A stretch of 64,000 bases of DNA from Rhodanobacter soli (lineage in GTDB: Bacteria > Pseudomonadota > Gammaproteobacteria > Xanthomonadales > Rhodanobacteraceae). Shown in pieces: positions 43,471 to 53,449 of the stretch. A model generated the notes under the pieces. The model ran no database searches. It was not told where the DNA came from and was given only the letters and a program-made list of their open reading frames with translations. How positions within the stretch are numbered: the first letter of the stretch is position 1; the number at the start of each line of letters is the position of its first letter. The DNA is taken from contig NZ_JBEPSD010000001.1 in the NCBI RefSeq assembly GCF_040548735.1, positions 1,240,001-1,304,000 on the forward strand. The letters are read 5' to 3'. Position numbers and translations under genes: made by a program.

Positions 43471-46400
43471 GTCGTCCGGCCGCGCCACGATCGCGTACAG
43501 CGCCGGCATCAGGAAGATGCTGATCAACAACCGGGTGAACAGGCCGCTGACGATGACCAGCGCGAATGGCCGCTGGGTGTCGGTGCCCACGCCGGTGGCC
43601 AATGCCGCCGGCAGCAGGCCCAACGCCGCCACCAACGCGGTCATCATGATCGGGCGCAGGCGCAGGATCGCGCCTTCGCGGATCGCCTCGGCCACGCCGA
43701 CACCGTTGCGGCGCAGCTCGTTGACGTAGGAAATGTACACCACCGCGGTCTGCACCGAGACGCCGAACAGCGCCAGGAAACCGATGCCGGACGACACCGA
43801 GAATGGCGTGCCGGTCAGCCACAGCGCGATGATGCCGCCGGCCGGCGCCGACAGCACCACGCCGAGCACGGTGATGAAGGGAAACTTGAAGTTACTGTAC
43901 AGGGTGAACAGCAGCAGGAAGATCAGCCCCACCGTCAGCGGCACGATCAGGTTCAATTGCGCGCGCGAAGCGGTGTATTCCTTGTATTCGCCGCCCCAGT
44001 CCAGCCGGTAACCCTGCGCCAGCTTCACCTTCGCATTGACCTGGCCGATCGCATCCTCCACCGCGCCGGCGAGGTCGCGCCCTTCCACCGAGAACTGCAC
44101 GCCGATGTAGCGCGAGTTGTCCTGCCGGTAGATGAAGGAGGCGCCGTTGGTCACCCGGATGTCGGCGAATTCCTTCAGCGGCAATTGCTGGCCGCCCGGC
44201 GTCGCTACGAGGATGTTGCCGATTTCCTGGGGGTTGTCGCGGTACTGGTGATCCAGGCGCACGACCAGATCGAACTGCTTCTCGCCCTGGATCACTTGGG
44301 TCGCCACATCGCCGCCGATCGCGGTCTGGATCAGGCCGTTGATGTCGTCCACGTTCAAGCCGTAGCGGGCGATCGCGGCGCGATTGATCCTGATGCTCAG
44401 ACTGGGCTGGCCGAGTTCCTGCACCAGGGTCACGTCATGGACGCCGCGCACCTGCTCCAGCACATGCTTGATCGCCTTGCCCTTCTGCTGCAGCGTGTTC
44501 AGATCCGCACCGAACACCTTCACCGCCAGCGCGCTCTTCAAGCCGGTCTCCGCCTCGTCCACCGCGTCCTCGGCCGGCTGGGTGTAGTTGAAGGTGATGC
44601 CGGGAAACGCCTGCAGCTTCCTGTTGATCGCCGCGGTCAGCTCGGCCTTGGTCCGGTACGCGCCCGTCCACTGCGAATACGGTTTCAGGCCGACATAGAA
44701 CTCGACATTGAAGAAGCCGGTCGAATCGGTACCGTCGTCGGGCCGGCCCAGCTCCGAGGCCACCGTGGTGACCTGGGGGAACGAACGCAGGATGTCGCGG
44801 ATCTGCGGCGTGATCTTCGCCGATTCGTCGAACGAGATGGTGTACGGCATGGTCGCGCGCACCCACAGCGCGCCTTCGTCCAGGTGCGGCATGAAACTCC
44901 GCGCCGATGCGCGGGATCAGCAGCAGCGAAAGACCCAACAACAAGGCCGAGACAATCGTGGTCAACCACACACGGGCCAGGCAGAAATCCAGGCCCTTGA
45001 CGTAGACCGACTTGATCGCCTCGAACGCGCGGTTGCGCCGCTCGCGCACGCCATGGCGCATGAACCACGAACACAGCACCGGCAACAGGGTCAGGGTGAT
45101 CACCAGCGAACCGACCAGCGCAAACACCATGGTGTCCGCCATCGGCTTGAACAGCGTGCCCGACGGGCCGGACAGCACATAGATCGGCAGGAAGCTCACC
45201 ACGATCACCGCCACCGCATAGAACAGCGGACGGTCGACCTCCGCGGCGGCATCGCGGATCACCTCGATGACGTTGAACTGCGTTCCTTCGCGATCGGCGA
45301 GCTGGCGGTAAATGTTCTCCACCATCACCACCGCCGCATCGACCAGGATGCCGAAGTCGATCGCACCGATCGACAACAGGTTGGCCGAGGCGCCCTGCAG
45401 ATCCAGGCCGATGAAGGCGACCAGCAGCGACAGCGGGATGGTGACCGCGACGATCAGTCCGGCACGCACGTCGTACAGGAAGAAGATCAGCACCACCACC
45501 ACCAGCAACATGCCGCGCAGCAGGTTGTCCTTGACCACCTGGGTGGTTACCGCGACGAGGTCGCTGCGGTCGTAGAACGGATGGACCTTGATGTCCTTCG
45601 GCAGGATCTGCTCGTTGAGTTCCTTCGTCTTCGCCTCGACCCGCTGCAGCACGTCCTGGGTCTTCTCGCCGGTGCGCAGCGAGATCACGCCCTCCACCGC
45701 GTCGTCCTGCTTCTCGAAACCGAACTGGCCCAGCCGCGGCGCGATGCCGATGACCACGCGACCGACATCCTTGATCAGCACCGGGTTGCCGTCGTGCACC
45801 GCCAGCACCACGTTGCCGATGTCCTCCAGCGTCTGCAGCCGGCCGACGCCGCGCACGTAATAGAACTGCCCACCCTGCGAGTAGAAGCCTCCACCGGCAT
45901 TGCCGTTGTTGGCGGCCAGCGCGGCCTGCACCTGCTGCGCGGTGAGCCCGACCCCGGCGATCTTCGCCGGATCGAGCAGCACCTGGTACTGCATGCTGCC
46001 GCCACCGAAACCGGAATCGTCGGCCACGCCAGCCACGGCGCGGTATTGGGGCTCGACCACCCAATCCTCGAACGTCTTCAGCTCCATCGGCGAGCGATCG
46101 GAGCTTTGCAGCACGTAGCGATAGATCAGCCCCGACGGCGACGACAGCGGCGACACCGACGGCTTCACCCCGTCGGGAAGATCGAGATCGCCAAGCCGGT
46201 TGAACACTTCCTGGCGCGCGAAATAGTTGTCGGTGCCGTTGTCGAACGTGAGCGTCACCACCGACAGCCCGTACAACGAAATCGAACGGGTGTTGTCGGT
46301 TTTCGGAATGCCGGTCATGCCCTGCTCGGCCGGCACCGTGATCAGCCGCTCCACTTCCTCGGCGGTGTGCCCGGGCCACTGCGTGACGATCTCGACGCTG

Positions 46401-46576
46401 GGCGGCGACAGGTCCGGATAGGCGTCCACCGGCAGGCGGTGCAGCGCATGCACGCCGGCGCCGACCAGCACCAGCATCAGCAGCGCGACCAGAAAGCGCT
46501 GCGCCAGCGAGGCACCGACGAGCCGGTTCATCAGCGATGCCGCGCGCGGCGGCATGGGCGGCAGATGGTCGCTCAT
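43456..46576 (-). pseudogene. Heavy-metal-efflux RND pump (CzcA/CusA family), frameshifted
   Basis: Two frames together encode a ~1040-residue HME-type RND permease. The N-terminal part (46576 to ~44894) contains GMTGIPKTDNTRSIS, the TM4 proton relay AIDFGILVDAAVVMVENIY, and runs to PRIGAEF. The C-terminal part (44892 to 43456) starts MPHLDEGALWVRATMP, which normally follows directly. One extra base at 44893 breaks the frame between F and M. Everything else, including length, is intact, so a sequencing error or very recent mutation is likely. The pump would drive divalent metal or Cu/Ag export by proton exchange across the cell envelope. Its start overlaps the adaptor stop (ATGA). Confidence 0.88.
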
Positions 46577-47745
46577 TGGTTCTGCATGAACTGCACGAAG
46601 AGGCCGCCATCGACCACGATCTGGTCGCCGGGCTTGAGCCCGTCGCTGACTTCGTACTGATCGCCGTTGCGCGGACCCAGGGTCACGCGTCGCCGCGCGA
46701 AGCTGCCATCGTGCTGGACGACATACACGAACGGCAGGTTCTCGTCGTCGCGCAGCATCGCCGACACCGGCATCAGCAGACCCTGGCCGGCCTGGCGCAA
46801 CTGGATCCTCACGCGCACGTACATCTGCTTGCGCAGCACGCCACCGGGATTCACCACCACGATGCGTGCGGCAACCGCGCGGGTATCCGGGTTCACCACC
46901 GCGGAGATATTGTCCACCGTACCCGGCAGCTCGACGCCCGGCATACCGCTGTCGACCTGTGCCGGGTCGCCCACGCGAATCGTCGCCAGCTCGGCGGCCG
47001 ACACCTGCGCCATCACCCACACTTTCGACAGATCCGCCACGGTGAAACACGGCGTGGTGCCCGCCTGCAGCAGCTGCCCCGGCGTAATCAGCTTTTCCAC
47101 CACGGTGCCGGCGATCGGCGCGCGAATGATGCCCTGCGCGCGCGCCACAGCGCGGCCCGCCTGGATCGCCTTGATCGTGCCGGCATCGACATCCAGCGCC
47201 ACCAGCGCCTGCAGCGCGGCATCCCGATCGGCCTCGGCACTGGCGGCATCGGTCTGCGCCTGCTCGGCCTCGCGCCGCGAAACACCCTCGTGCTGTACCA
47301 GGTCCTTGTCCGCATCGGCCAGCCGGCGTGCGTTCCGCGCGCTGATCAAAGCCTTGCGATACACGCTGATCGCGGCAGAGAAATCCGGTGAATCCACCAG
47401 CGCCAGCGGCTGCCCCTGATGCACCTTGTCGCCCGGTGCCACCAGCAGTCGCGCCACCGGCCCGGAGAACGGCGCCAGCACGCTGGTCGCCTGGTCGTTG
47501 TCGAAATCCACCACGCCGGTGGTTTCGATCGCGCGATGAAAGCTGGCCGGCGCAAGCGTGAGCAGATGGATGTGCTGGCGCTGTGCCGGCGTCATCGTCA
47601 CGTTCTGCGGCGTGTCGGCAGCCGCTTGCGGCGGCTCCGCTTTCGAGGAACAGCCGGCCACGCCAAGCAGCGCGCTCAGTGCGAGCACGAACGCTGCACG
47701 ACGTCGCGGCACAAGGCGCGTTGCAGAAGATGATCTACTTTTCAT
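46573..47745 (-). CDS. RND efflux periplasmic adaptor (CzcB/CusB-like) lipoprotein
   Basis: This 390-residue membrane fusion protein has a lipoprotein signal (FVLALSALLGVAGC). The barrel-sandwich halves are seen in APFSGPVARLLVAPGDKVHQGQ and IRAPIAGTVVEKLITPGQLL, separated by a helical hairpin (about 130-200). The beta-barrel and membrane-proximal domains follow, and the protein ends in LKPGDQIVVDGGLFVQF. It links the inner-membrane pump to the outer-membrane channel. The start overlaps the outer-membrane factor gene by 11 nt. No Met/His-rich metal-binding N-terminus is obvious, so the metal is uncertain. Confidence 0.92.
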   Translation of the reverse strand: MKSRSSSATRLVPRRRAAFVLALSALLGVAGCSSKAEPPQAAADTPQNVTMTPAQRQHIHLLTLAPASFHRAIETTGVVDFDNDQATSVLAPFSGPVARLLVAPGDKVHQGQPLALVDSPDFSAAISVYRKALISARNARRLADADKDLVQHEGVSRREAEQAQTDAASAEADRDAALQALVALDVDAGTIKAIQAGRAVARAQGIIRAPIAGTVVEKLITPGQLLQAGTTPCFTVADLSKVWVMAQVSAAELATIRVGDPAQVDSGMPGVELPGTVDNISAVVNPDTRAVAARIVVVNPGGVLRKQMYVRVRIQLRQAGQGLLMPVSAMLRDDENLPFVYVVQHDGSFARRRVTLGPRNGDQYEVSDGLKPGDQIVVDGGLFVQFMQNQ

Positions 47746-49270
47746 CGCTGTCCCGGTTTGTCCTGGCGTGATTCGGATCGGAGAGCCGCGGCGGCGCCGG
47801 CGCGGCATCGGCCGGCCCGTTGTCCGCGTCGTGCCACCAGCCGCCACCCAGCGCCTGGAACAGCGCCGCGGTGTCGGCGTAACGACTTGCCTGCGCCTGC
47901 ACCAGCGCGATGCGCGCCTGCTGATAGCCCTGCTCGGCGCTGAGCAGCGACAAGTAGCCGGCATAGCCGTCCTTGTACTGGCGCTGCGACAGATCCAAGG
48001 TGAGCTTCGCCGCATCCGCGGCGGTGGCGGCGGCCTGCAGTCCCTCCGCATCGTGCTGCAGCGCGGCCAGGGTGTCGGCCACGTTCTGGAACGCGGTCAG
48101 CACCGTGCTGCGATATTGCTCGCTTGCCTCGACATAGGCTGCCCTGGCGGCACGCTCCTGGTGCAGCAGGCTGCCGCCCTGGAAGATCGGCGTGGCCAGA
48201 TCCGCGCCCAGGCTCCAGAAGCCCGTGCCGGATTTGAACAGCTGGTTGATCGCCAGCGCGGTGCTGCCCGCGTTCGCGGTCAATGAAATGTTCGGCAGCC
48301 GGTTCGCAATGGCCACCCCGACCTGCGCACTGGCCGCATGCATGTTCGCCTCGGCCTGGCGCACGTCGGGACGCTGCGCCACCAGCGTGGACGGCAGGCT
48401 CAGCGGAAGCTGCTGCGGCAAATGCAGGCTGGCAAGGTCGAACTCCTCCGCCGGCGCCTCGCCGGGAAAGCGGCCGGCCAGCACCGCCAGCAGATGGTCC
48501 TGTTGCGCGAGCTGGGTCAGCAAGGGCGGCAGCGCGGCCTTGGCCTGGGCCAACTGCGATTCCTGCGCCGCCAGATCGAGTCGGCCGGCATAGCCCTTGT
48601 CCAACTGGTACTTGAGGATCTCCACCATGTGGGTGTTGATGCCGACCAGTTCGCGGGTCGCGGCGATCTGCGCCCGCAACGAAGCCTGCTGCACCGCCGC
48701 GGCCACCACGTTGCTGCTCAGCGTGATGCGGGCGGCGATCATCTGGAAGCGCACCGCCTGCTGCTGCGCCTTGAGCGACTCCACCGTGCGCCGGTTCAGG
48801 CCGAACACATCGGGTACATACGAGACGCTGACCTGCGGCGTGAACAGGTTGTACAGAAAGGCGTTGTTGCTGGGCACCGGCGCCAGCGCGCCGGGCGGAT
48901 CCTGCTGGCGGCTCGCCGACAGGCCGGCCGTGACGTTGGGGTAATAGGCACCGCGCCCAGCCTTCGTACTTTCCCTGGCCACCGCCAGCGCAGCCTGCGC
49001 TGCCTTGAGGTCGGGGTTGTGGGCCAGCGACTGTTCGATCAGCGCATTCAGTGCCGGCGAATGGAACAGCGTCCACCAGTCGGCCGGAATATCGCCGCCG
49101 GAAACGAAGTGCTGGACTTGTCCGCCCGCGATGTTCGCAACGCCTGTCGTGGTCGGCAGCGCACCGGCGCTCAGGCTGCCGACGGCCGGCGCGGCCGGCT
49201 TGTGGAAATCCGGACCCACCGCGCAACCGGCGATCGACAATGCAGCAACGGCAGCAAGCAGATGCCGCAT
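47735..49270 (-). CDS. TolC-family outer-membrane efflux lipoprotein (NodT-like)
   Basis: This 511-residue outer-membrane factor has a lipoprotein signal (HLLAAVAALSIAGC). Two OEP repeats are visible with LIEQSLAHNPDLKAAQAAL and LAQRPDVRQAEANMHAASAQVGVAIA, the latter being the NodT-type signature, and SKSLRR-less typical helical tail. First gene of the OMF-adaptor-pump operon. ATG 49270 gives a proper lipobox; longer in-frame starts are possible but begin outside the signal. The order OMF-adaptor-pump is that of czcCBA/cusCBA. Confidence 0.92.
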   Translation of the reverse strand: MRHLLAAVAALSIAGCAVGPDFHKPAAPAVGSLSAGALPTTTGVANIAGGQVQHFVSGGDIPADWWTLFHSPALNALIEQSLAHNPDLKAAQAALAVARESTKAGRGAYYPNVTAGLSASRQQDPPGALAPVPSNNAFLYNLFTPQVSVSYVPDVFGLNRRTVESLKAQQQAVRFQMIAARITLSSNVVAAAVQQASLRAQIAATRELVGINTHMVEILKYQLDKGYAGRLDLAAQESQLAQAKAALPPLLTQLAQQDHLLAVLAGRFPGEAPAEEFDLASLHLPQQLPLSLPSTLVAQRPDVRQAEANMHAASAQVGVAIANRLPNISLTANAGSTALAINQLFKSGTGFWSLGADLATPIFQGGSLLHQERAARAAYVEASEQYRSTVLTAFQNVADTLAALQHDAEGLQAAATAADAAKLTLDLSQRQYKDGYAGYLSLLSAEQGYQQARIALVQAQASRYADTAALFQALGGGWWHDADNGPADAAPAPPRLSDPNHARTNRDSDEK

Positions 49271-49593
49271 GGATGACCCCGTCGCGCGCGACACCGACGG
49301 CGCTCGCCGGATCATCACAACCATCGGTTCGACGGTCTCTGCAAGCACTCGAACCCTGTGTTGTTCATGCGGACACGTCTGGGTGAAAAGATCGGAAGCG
49401 CAACGATATAACGTACCAAGTCGCAGCGAAACCCTGCAAAAACTTGCGCCCGGCGGCTGGCGCGACGCGCCGGAACCGGCAGCCAAGCCGGGCCGGCGTA
49501 CCTGATCCGGTGCAAGGTACAACCGCGGCATCGTCCTGGTGCAACACCCAGGGCAACACGGTGATCCGGCTCGACCTCACGACCGCCTGCATA
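49271..49593. other. Intergenic region upstream of the efflux operon
   Basis: About 320 nt between the efflux operon and the TonB receptor gene, both on the minus strand. It must contain the efflux promoter. The AT-richest part (49385-49420, including GATATAAC) is a plausible -10 area, but no convincing -35/-10 pair or metal-regulator dyad was found. No credible gene on either strand. Confidence 0.5.
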
Positions 49594-49615
49594 TCCCGCG
49601 CCCCTCCGCGCGGGA
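49594..49615 (-). terminator. Hairpin downstream of the Xanth-Caul TonB receptor
   Basis: TCCCGCGC and GCGCGGGA form an 8-bp stem around CCCTCC, 23 nt after the receptor stop. There is no T-tract, so termination would be weak. Confidence 0.45.
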
Positions 49616-49637
49616 GCCACCGGTTCACATCAGCGTT

Positions 49638-52529
49638 CTAGAACCGCAGGCTTGCCCCCAGATTGAAAGACCGGCCATATCGGAAATAGCCCTGCGACAG
49701 CAGCGGGTTGCCGTTGATGCTGTAGGTCTGCGCATCGTCCAGCAGGTTTTGTCCTTGGAGGCTGACGCTGAACATGTCGTTGATTTCGTAGGTCACGTGC
49801 GCGGTCAACCAGGTGATCGCGTCGGCCCGGGTGTTGTAGCCGGTACCGATCACGTTGACCGCCGTGACGAAGCCATCGGTGCGGACCGCGTTGGCGCCCA
49901 GCGACCACTTGCTCTTCTCGTACATCGCGCCCAGCGAATAGGTCGCCGGGGCGATGCCCTCGAGCGGGCGCTCCTCGCCATTCACCCAGCTGCGCGACAA
50001 GTTGCGGGTGTACTGGGCACTCACGCCGAAACCGCTTTCCCAGAAGTGCTGCAGACCGGCCTCGAGGCCTTTGACCTTGGCGTAATCGCCGTTGATCGGA
50101 CGCATGATGTTGAACAGGTAACCCGGCACACCGATGTCCTGCCCAGGCTCCCAGCTGGTGGTGATCTGGTTCTTGATACGCTTGTAGAACACGGCCACGT
50201 TGGCGATGGAATGGTCGGCGAAGTACCACTCCAGCGACATGTCTCCCTGCGCCGCGCTATAGGGCTTCAGGTGCGCATTGCCGCCGTAGACCTGGGTGAA
50301 CTCGCCCCACGACACGCTCGCGGTGGTGTTGGTCGGCGCCAGTTGGTCGACCGGCGGGCGGGCCATGGTCTTGGCCGCACCCAGGCGCAGTTGCAGCTGG
50401 TCGGTGAAGTGCCAGGTGAAATTCGCCGAAGGCAGCAGGAAGGTGTAGTCGGCGTCCTGGACGACCGGCGTCGGGTCGGCGTACGTCGCGGTGTAGTTGA
50501 ACGCGCCGTTCTTGGTGATGTTCAGGATCTTGGCGTCCCAAGCCTGGGCCCTGGTATTCGTCTTCACCAGTCGCACGCCGATGTCTCCGTCCCAGCGGTC
50601 GCCCGACATGTCCGCCTGCACGTAGAAGGCATCGGTCTTCTCGCGAACCCGGTAGCTCTGCAGCGGGTTCCATTTCGGGCCGGCCAGGGCGTACTCGTAC
50701 GGCGTGCCGTCCGGACGCAGGTGGCCGTCGTAGGCCTGCAGCCGGGCCAGGTAGTTGGGCACGTCGAAGGCCACGAAGCTGCGCGGGAAGCTGCTGTTCA
50801 CGTCATCCATGAAGTGCGGCAGGTGGAAGCTGTGCGAGATCACGCCGTCGCCCAGGTCGGCCACGTTGATGGCATTGTTTCCGGAGTAGTAGTCGGCGCC
50901 GCCGTTGAGGGTGTTGTTGATCAGGTCGCGTGACTTCCTGCGGTCGGTGCGGGTCACGCCGAAGCGCAGGTGGTCCACGCCCCAGCGGCCGACCAACAAG
51001 TTGCCGGCCACCGTGCCGCCGGTGATCTTGTCCTCGATGTTGTCGCCGCGCAGCTCCATGTAGTGCGTGTTGAAGTCCGACTCGGTGAACTGGCCGTTGG
51101 CGAGGCCGTTGACAAGGTCGCGGCCGTCGTCGAACTGGACGTCGACATTGGGCACCGCATTCGGGCCCAGGGTGATGCGGGCGGTGTTCGGCAGGTTCAT
51201 GCGCAGAACGGCGTAGGTGTCCTGGCCGCCGGAGTGGCGCTTCGAGGTGGAGCGGTACAGGTCGCCGGTCAGGGTCAGGTCGGGGGTGACCTTCCACTCG
51301 CCGTTGAGGCCGTAGAGGTCGGTGTCGACCACGCGGTATTCGGTCTGGTTCAGCAGTTCCGGATTGAGCCGCAGTTCCGGATCCGGGTTGTTCATGGTGA
51401 AGCCGGTGACGATGCCGTTCTGCACGGTGACGTCGGACCAGCGGCCCGGTGCGAACAGCGGATAGTAGGATTGCTGGTAGGCCACTTGCGGCGAGTCGAG
51501 GCGGGTTTTCAGGCCGTCCAGCACGATGCGCACGTTGTCGCTCGGATGCCACTCGAACTTGCCGGAGAAGGCGCTGCGCTTCTTGTCCTCCATGATCGAG
51601 CCGACGCGGAACTGGCCCGGGGCGATCAGGCCGTATTCGTCCGGATCCAGTTGACCGTTGCCGTTGGGATCGATGTTGCCGCCCCAGGCGTTGCCCCACC
51701 AGTTGGGATCATTGGGATCCGGGTTGCGGGTCCAGCCGCCGTCGTTGCCGGCGACGTCGGTGCGATCCTTGCGGTGGGCGTAGACCACGCCCAGCAACAC
51801 GCCCATGGTGTCGTTGGCGAAGGTGTTGCTGTAGGTGGCCGAGAGCTTGCTTCCGTTGAGTTCGGACATCAGGTTGCGATCGCCTTCCAGGCGCACGATG
51901 CCGTGCTGGCCCTTCTGGTCGAACGGACTGGCCGAGCGCAGATTGACCAGGCCGCCGATGGCCCCTTCGGTCAGTGAGGCCTGGGCGCCCTTGATCACGT
52001 CGGCGCCACTGATCACGTCGGCCGGCAATACGTCGAAGGCAAAATCGCGGCCGGCGCCGTCGGTGGCCAGGATGCGTCCGTTGAAGGTGGTCAGCGTGAA
52101 CTCCGGGCCCAGGCCACGTACGCTGACTCTTTGCCCTTCGCCACCGGCGGTACGCGAAATGGACACGCCGGTGATGTGGCTGAGCGAGTCGGCCACGTTG
52201 TCGTCGGGGAACTTGCCCAGCTCGAGCGCGCTGATCGAATCCTGCACGGTGCTGGCGTCGCGCTTGAGGTCGGTCGAGCGCGCCAGGCTGGCGCGCACGC
52301 CGGTGACCACCACGGCTCCCATATCGGTCACGTTGTCGCGCGCCTGCGCCGTTTTATCCGACGGTGACGTCTGCGATTCTTGCGTTGGCTGCGACTGTTG
52401 TGTTGTCTGGGACTCTTGCGTCGCGGGCGCGCTGCCTGAGGTGGCCTGGGACAGGGCTGTCGCAGGCATCAGCAGGGCAAACGCAACTCCGTAAAACAGC
52501 GTGTTTCGGTGTAGGGGCGCGGTGTTCAC
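49638..52529 (-). CDS. TonB-dependent receptor (Xanth-Caul type, TIGR01782-like)
   Basis: This 963-residue outer-membrane receptor has a signal peptide (FYGVAFALLMPATALSQA), a Gln/Thr/Ser-rich spacer (about 30-60), a TonB box (MGAVVVTGVRASLARS) and plug (GKFPDDNVADSLSHITGVSI, RVSVRGLGPEFTLTTFNGR). The large barrel ends in phenylalanine (FNLGASLRF). This subfamily imports oligosaccharides and is expanded in Xanthomonadales and Caulobacterales. The start is GTG at 52529 with a strong GGAGGAG site. Sharing a control region with the DeoR gene and lying by GH36/AgaZ/AgaS, it probably imports a GalNAc-containing glycan (inference). Confidence 0.93.
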   Translation of the reverse strand: MNTAPLHRNTLFYGVAFALLMPATALSQATSGSAPATQESQTTQQSQPTQESQTSPSDKTAQARDNVTDMGAVVVTGVRASLARSTDLKRDASTVQDSISALELGKFPDDNVADSLSHITGVSISRTAGGEGQRVSVRGLGPEFTLTTFNGRILATDGAGRDFAFDVLPADVISGADVIKGAQASLTEGAIGGLVNLRSASPFDQKGQHGIVRLEGDRNLMSELNGSKLSATYSNTFANDTMGVLLGVVYAHRKDRTDVAGNDGGWTRNPDPNDPNWWGNAWGGNIDPNGNGQLDPDEYGLIAPGQFRVGSIMEDKKRSAFSGKFEWHPSDNVRIVLDGLKTRLDSPQVAYQQSYYPLFAPGRWSDVTVQNGIVTGFTMNNPDPELRLNPELLNQTEYRVVDTDLYGLNGEWKVTPDLTLTGDLYRSTSKRHSGGQDTYAVLRMNLPNTARITLGPNAVPNVDVQFDDGRDLVNGLANGQFTESDFNTHYMELRGDNIEDKITGGTVAGNLLVGRWGVDHLRFGVTRTDRRKSRDLINNTLNGGADYYSGNNAINVADLGDGVISHSFHLPHFMDDVNSSFPRSFVAFDVPNYLARLQAYDGHLRPDGTPYEYALAGPKWNPLQSYRVREKTDAFYVQADMSGDRWDGDIGVRLVKTNTRAQAWDAKILNITKNGAFNYTATYADPTPVVQDADYTFLLPSANFTWHFTDQLQLRLGAAKTMARPPVDQLAPTNTTASVSWGEFTQVYGGNAHLKPYSAAQGDMSLEWYFADHSIANVAVFYKRIKNQITTSWEPGQDIGVPGYLFNIMRPINGDYAKVKGLEAGLQHFWESGFGVSAQYTRNLSRSWVNGEERPLEGIAPATYSLGAMYEKSKWSLGANAVRTDGFVTAVNVIGTGYNTRADAITWLTAHVTYEINDMFSVSLQGQNLLDDAQTYSINGNPLLSQGYFRYGRSFNLGASLRF

Positions 52530-52574
52530 TGGCTCTCTCCTCCAGGGCTAGGCGGCGGACCTGCTGACTAAACA

Positions 52575-52630
52575 ACGAAACCGAGCCTATATCATGTTTC
52601 GTTATACATCAATAGCGAAATACAACGAAA
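52575..52630. promoter_or_regulatory. Operator cluster between TonB receptor and DeoR genes
   Basis: Four copies of an (A/G)CGAAA core: ACGAAA 52575-52580, TTTCGT 52597-52602 (inverted), GCGAAA 52615-52620, ACGAAA 52625-52630. GTTTCGTTAT (52596-52605) is the exact reverse complement of ATAACGAAAC at 54602-54611. TTTCGTT-type repeats are typical of DeoR/AgaR-family operators. A CATAAT -10 (52636-52641) for the DeoR gene lies next to it. Confidence 0.7.
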
Positions 52631-52664
52631 TACGGCATAATTTGGATACCCGCAGGAATCCCCC

Positions 52665-53444
52665 ATGACCACCACCCGCGACACCAGCCAACGACGCCTC
52701 CAGATCAGCGAACTCGTCCGCCAGCATGGCAGCGTCCAGGTCACCAGTCTTGCTCATCGCTTCGGCGTGAGCGCGCAGACCGTGCGCAAAGATCTGCGTT
52801 ATCTGGCCGAACGCGGAGTCATGGCGCGGGCCTATGGCGGGGCAATCGACAGTAACGTGATGAACGGCGCTTCGGTCGAGCCCAACTACGAAGCGAAATG
52901 CACCACCCACCTGGATGAGAAGCGCCGCATTGGCGTACGCGCCGCCGCACTGATCAAACCCGGAGACACGGTCGTCATCGACTCGGGTACCACGGCCATC
53001 CAGTTGGCCGAAGCGGTTCAGGACATCGATATCACCGTGGTCACCAACGATTACGGCGTGCTGACCGCGCTCGCTCCCAAGAACAACATCACCATCGTCA
53101 TGCTCGGCGGTGAGTTGCGACGCCGCAACATGGCGTTCTATGGAGGGCTGACTGTCGAAGCGCTGGACGCGCTGCACGTGGACAAGCTGTTCCTCGGCGT
53201 GGATGGATTCGACCTGGAGCGCGGCATCACCACCCATTACGAGCCCGAGGCGCTGCTCAACCGCAAGATGGTGGAAACCGCACGCCTGGTCATTGCCATC
53301 ACGGACAGCTCGAAATTCGGCAAGATCTGCCTGCATCGCATCATTCCCGTTACCGCATTGAACATGCTGATCACGGACACGGGCGCGCCGGAGGAAATCA
53401 TCCAGGCCAGCCAGCAACTCGGTTTCGAGTTGCAGATGGCGTAA
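52665..53444 (+). CDS. DeoR-family transcriptional regulator (AgaR-like)
   Basis: This 259-residue protein has an N-terminal DeoR helix-turn-helix (RRLQISELVRQHGSVQVTSL, FGVSAQTVRKDLRYLAERG) and a C-terminal DeoR sensor domain (about 80-240; VVIDSGTTAIQLAEAV, LFLGVDGFDLERGITTHYEPEALLNRKM, ADSSKFGK-type TDSSKFGKI) that binds a phosphosugar. The HTH and GITT.YEPEA region resemble AgaR, the repressor of GalNAc/galactosamine genes. It is divergent from the TonB receptor and convergent with the amidohydrolase. Likely ligand is a tagatose- or galactosamine-phosphate (inference). Confidence 0.92.
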   Translation: MTTTRDTSQRRLQISELVRQHGSVQVTSLAHRFGVSAQTVRKDLRYLAERGVMARAYGGAIDSNVMNGASVEPNYEAKCTTHLDEKRRIGVRAAALIKPGDTVVIDSGTTAIQLAEAVQDIDITVVTNDYGVLTALAPKNNITIVMLGGELRRRNMAFYGGLTVEALDALHVDKLFLGVDGFDLERGITTHYEPEALLNRKMVETARLVIAITDSSKFGKICLHRIIPVTALNMLITDTGAPEEIIQASQQLGFELQMA

Positions 53445-53449
53445 GCCCT

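Noticed and set aside
44880..44905. Programmed ribosomal frameshift in the RND pump gene
   Set aside because: No slippery heptamer or downstream stimulatory structure is evident and the family does not use frameshifting; an error or mutation is simpler.
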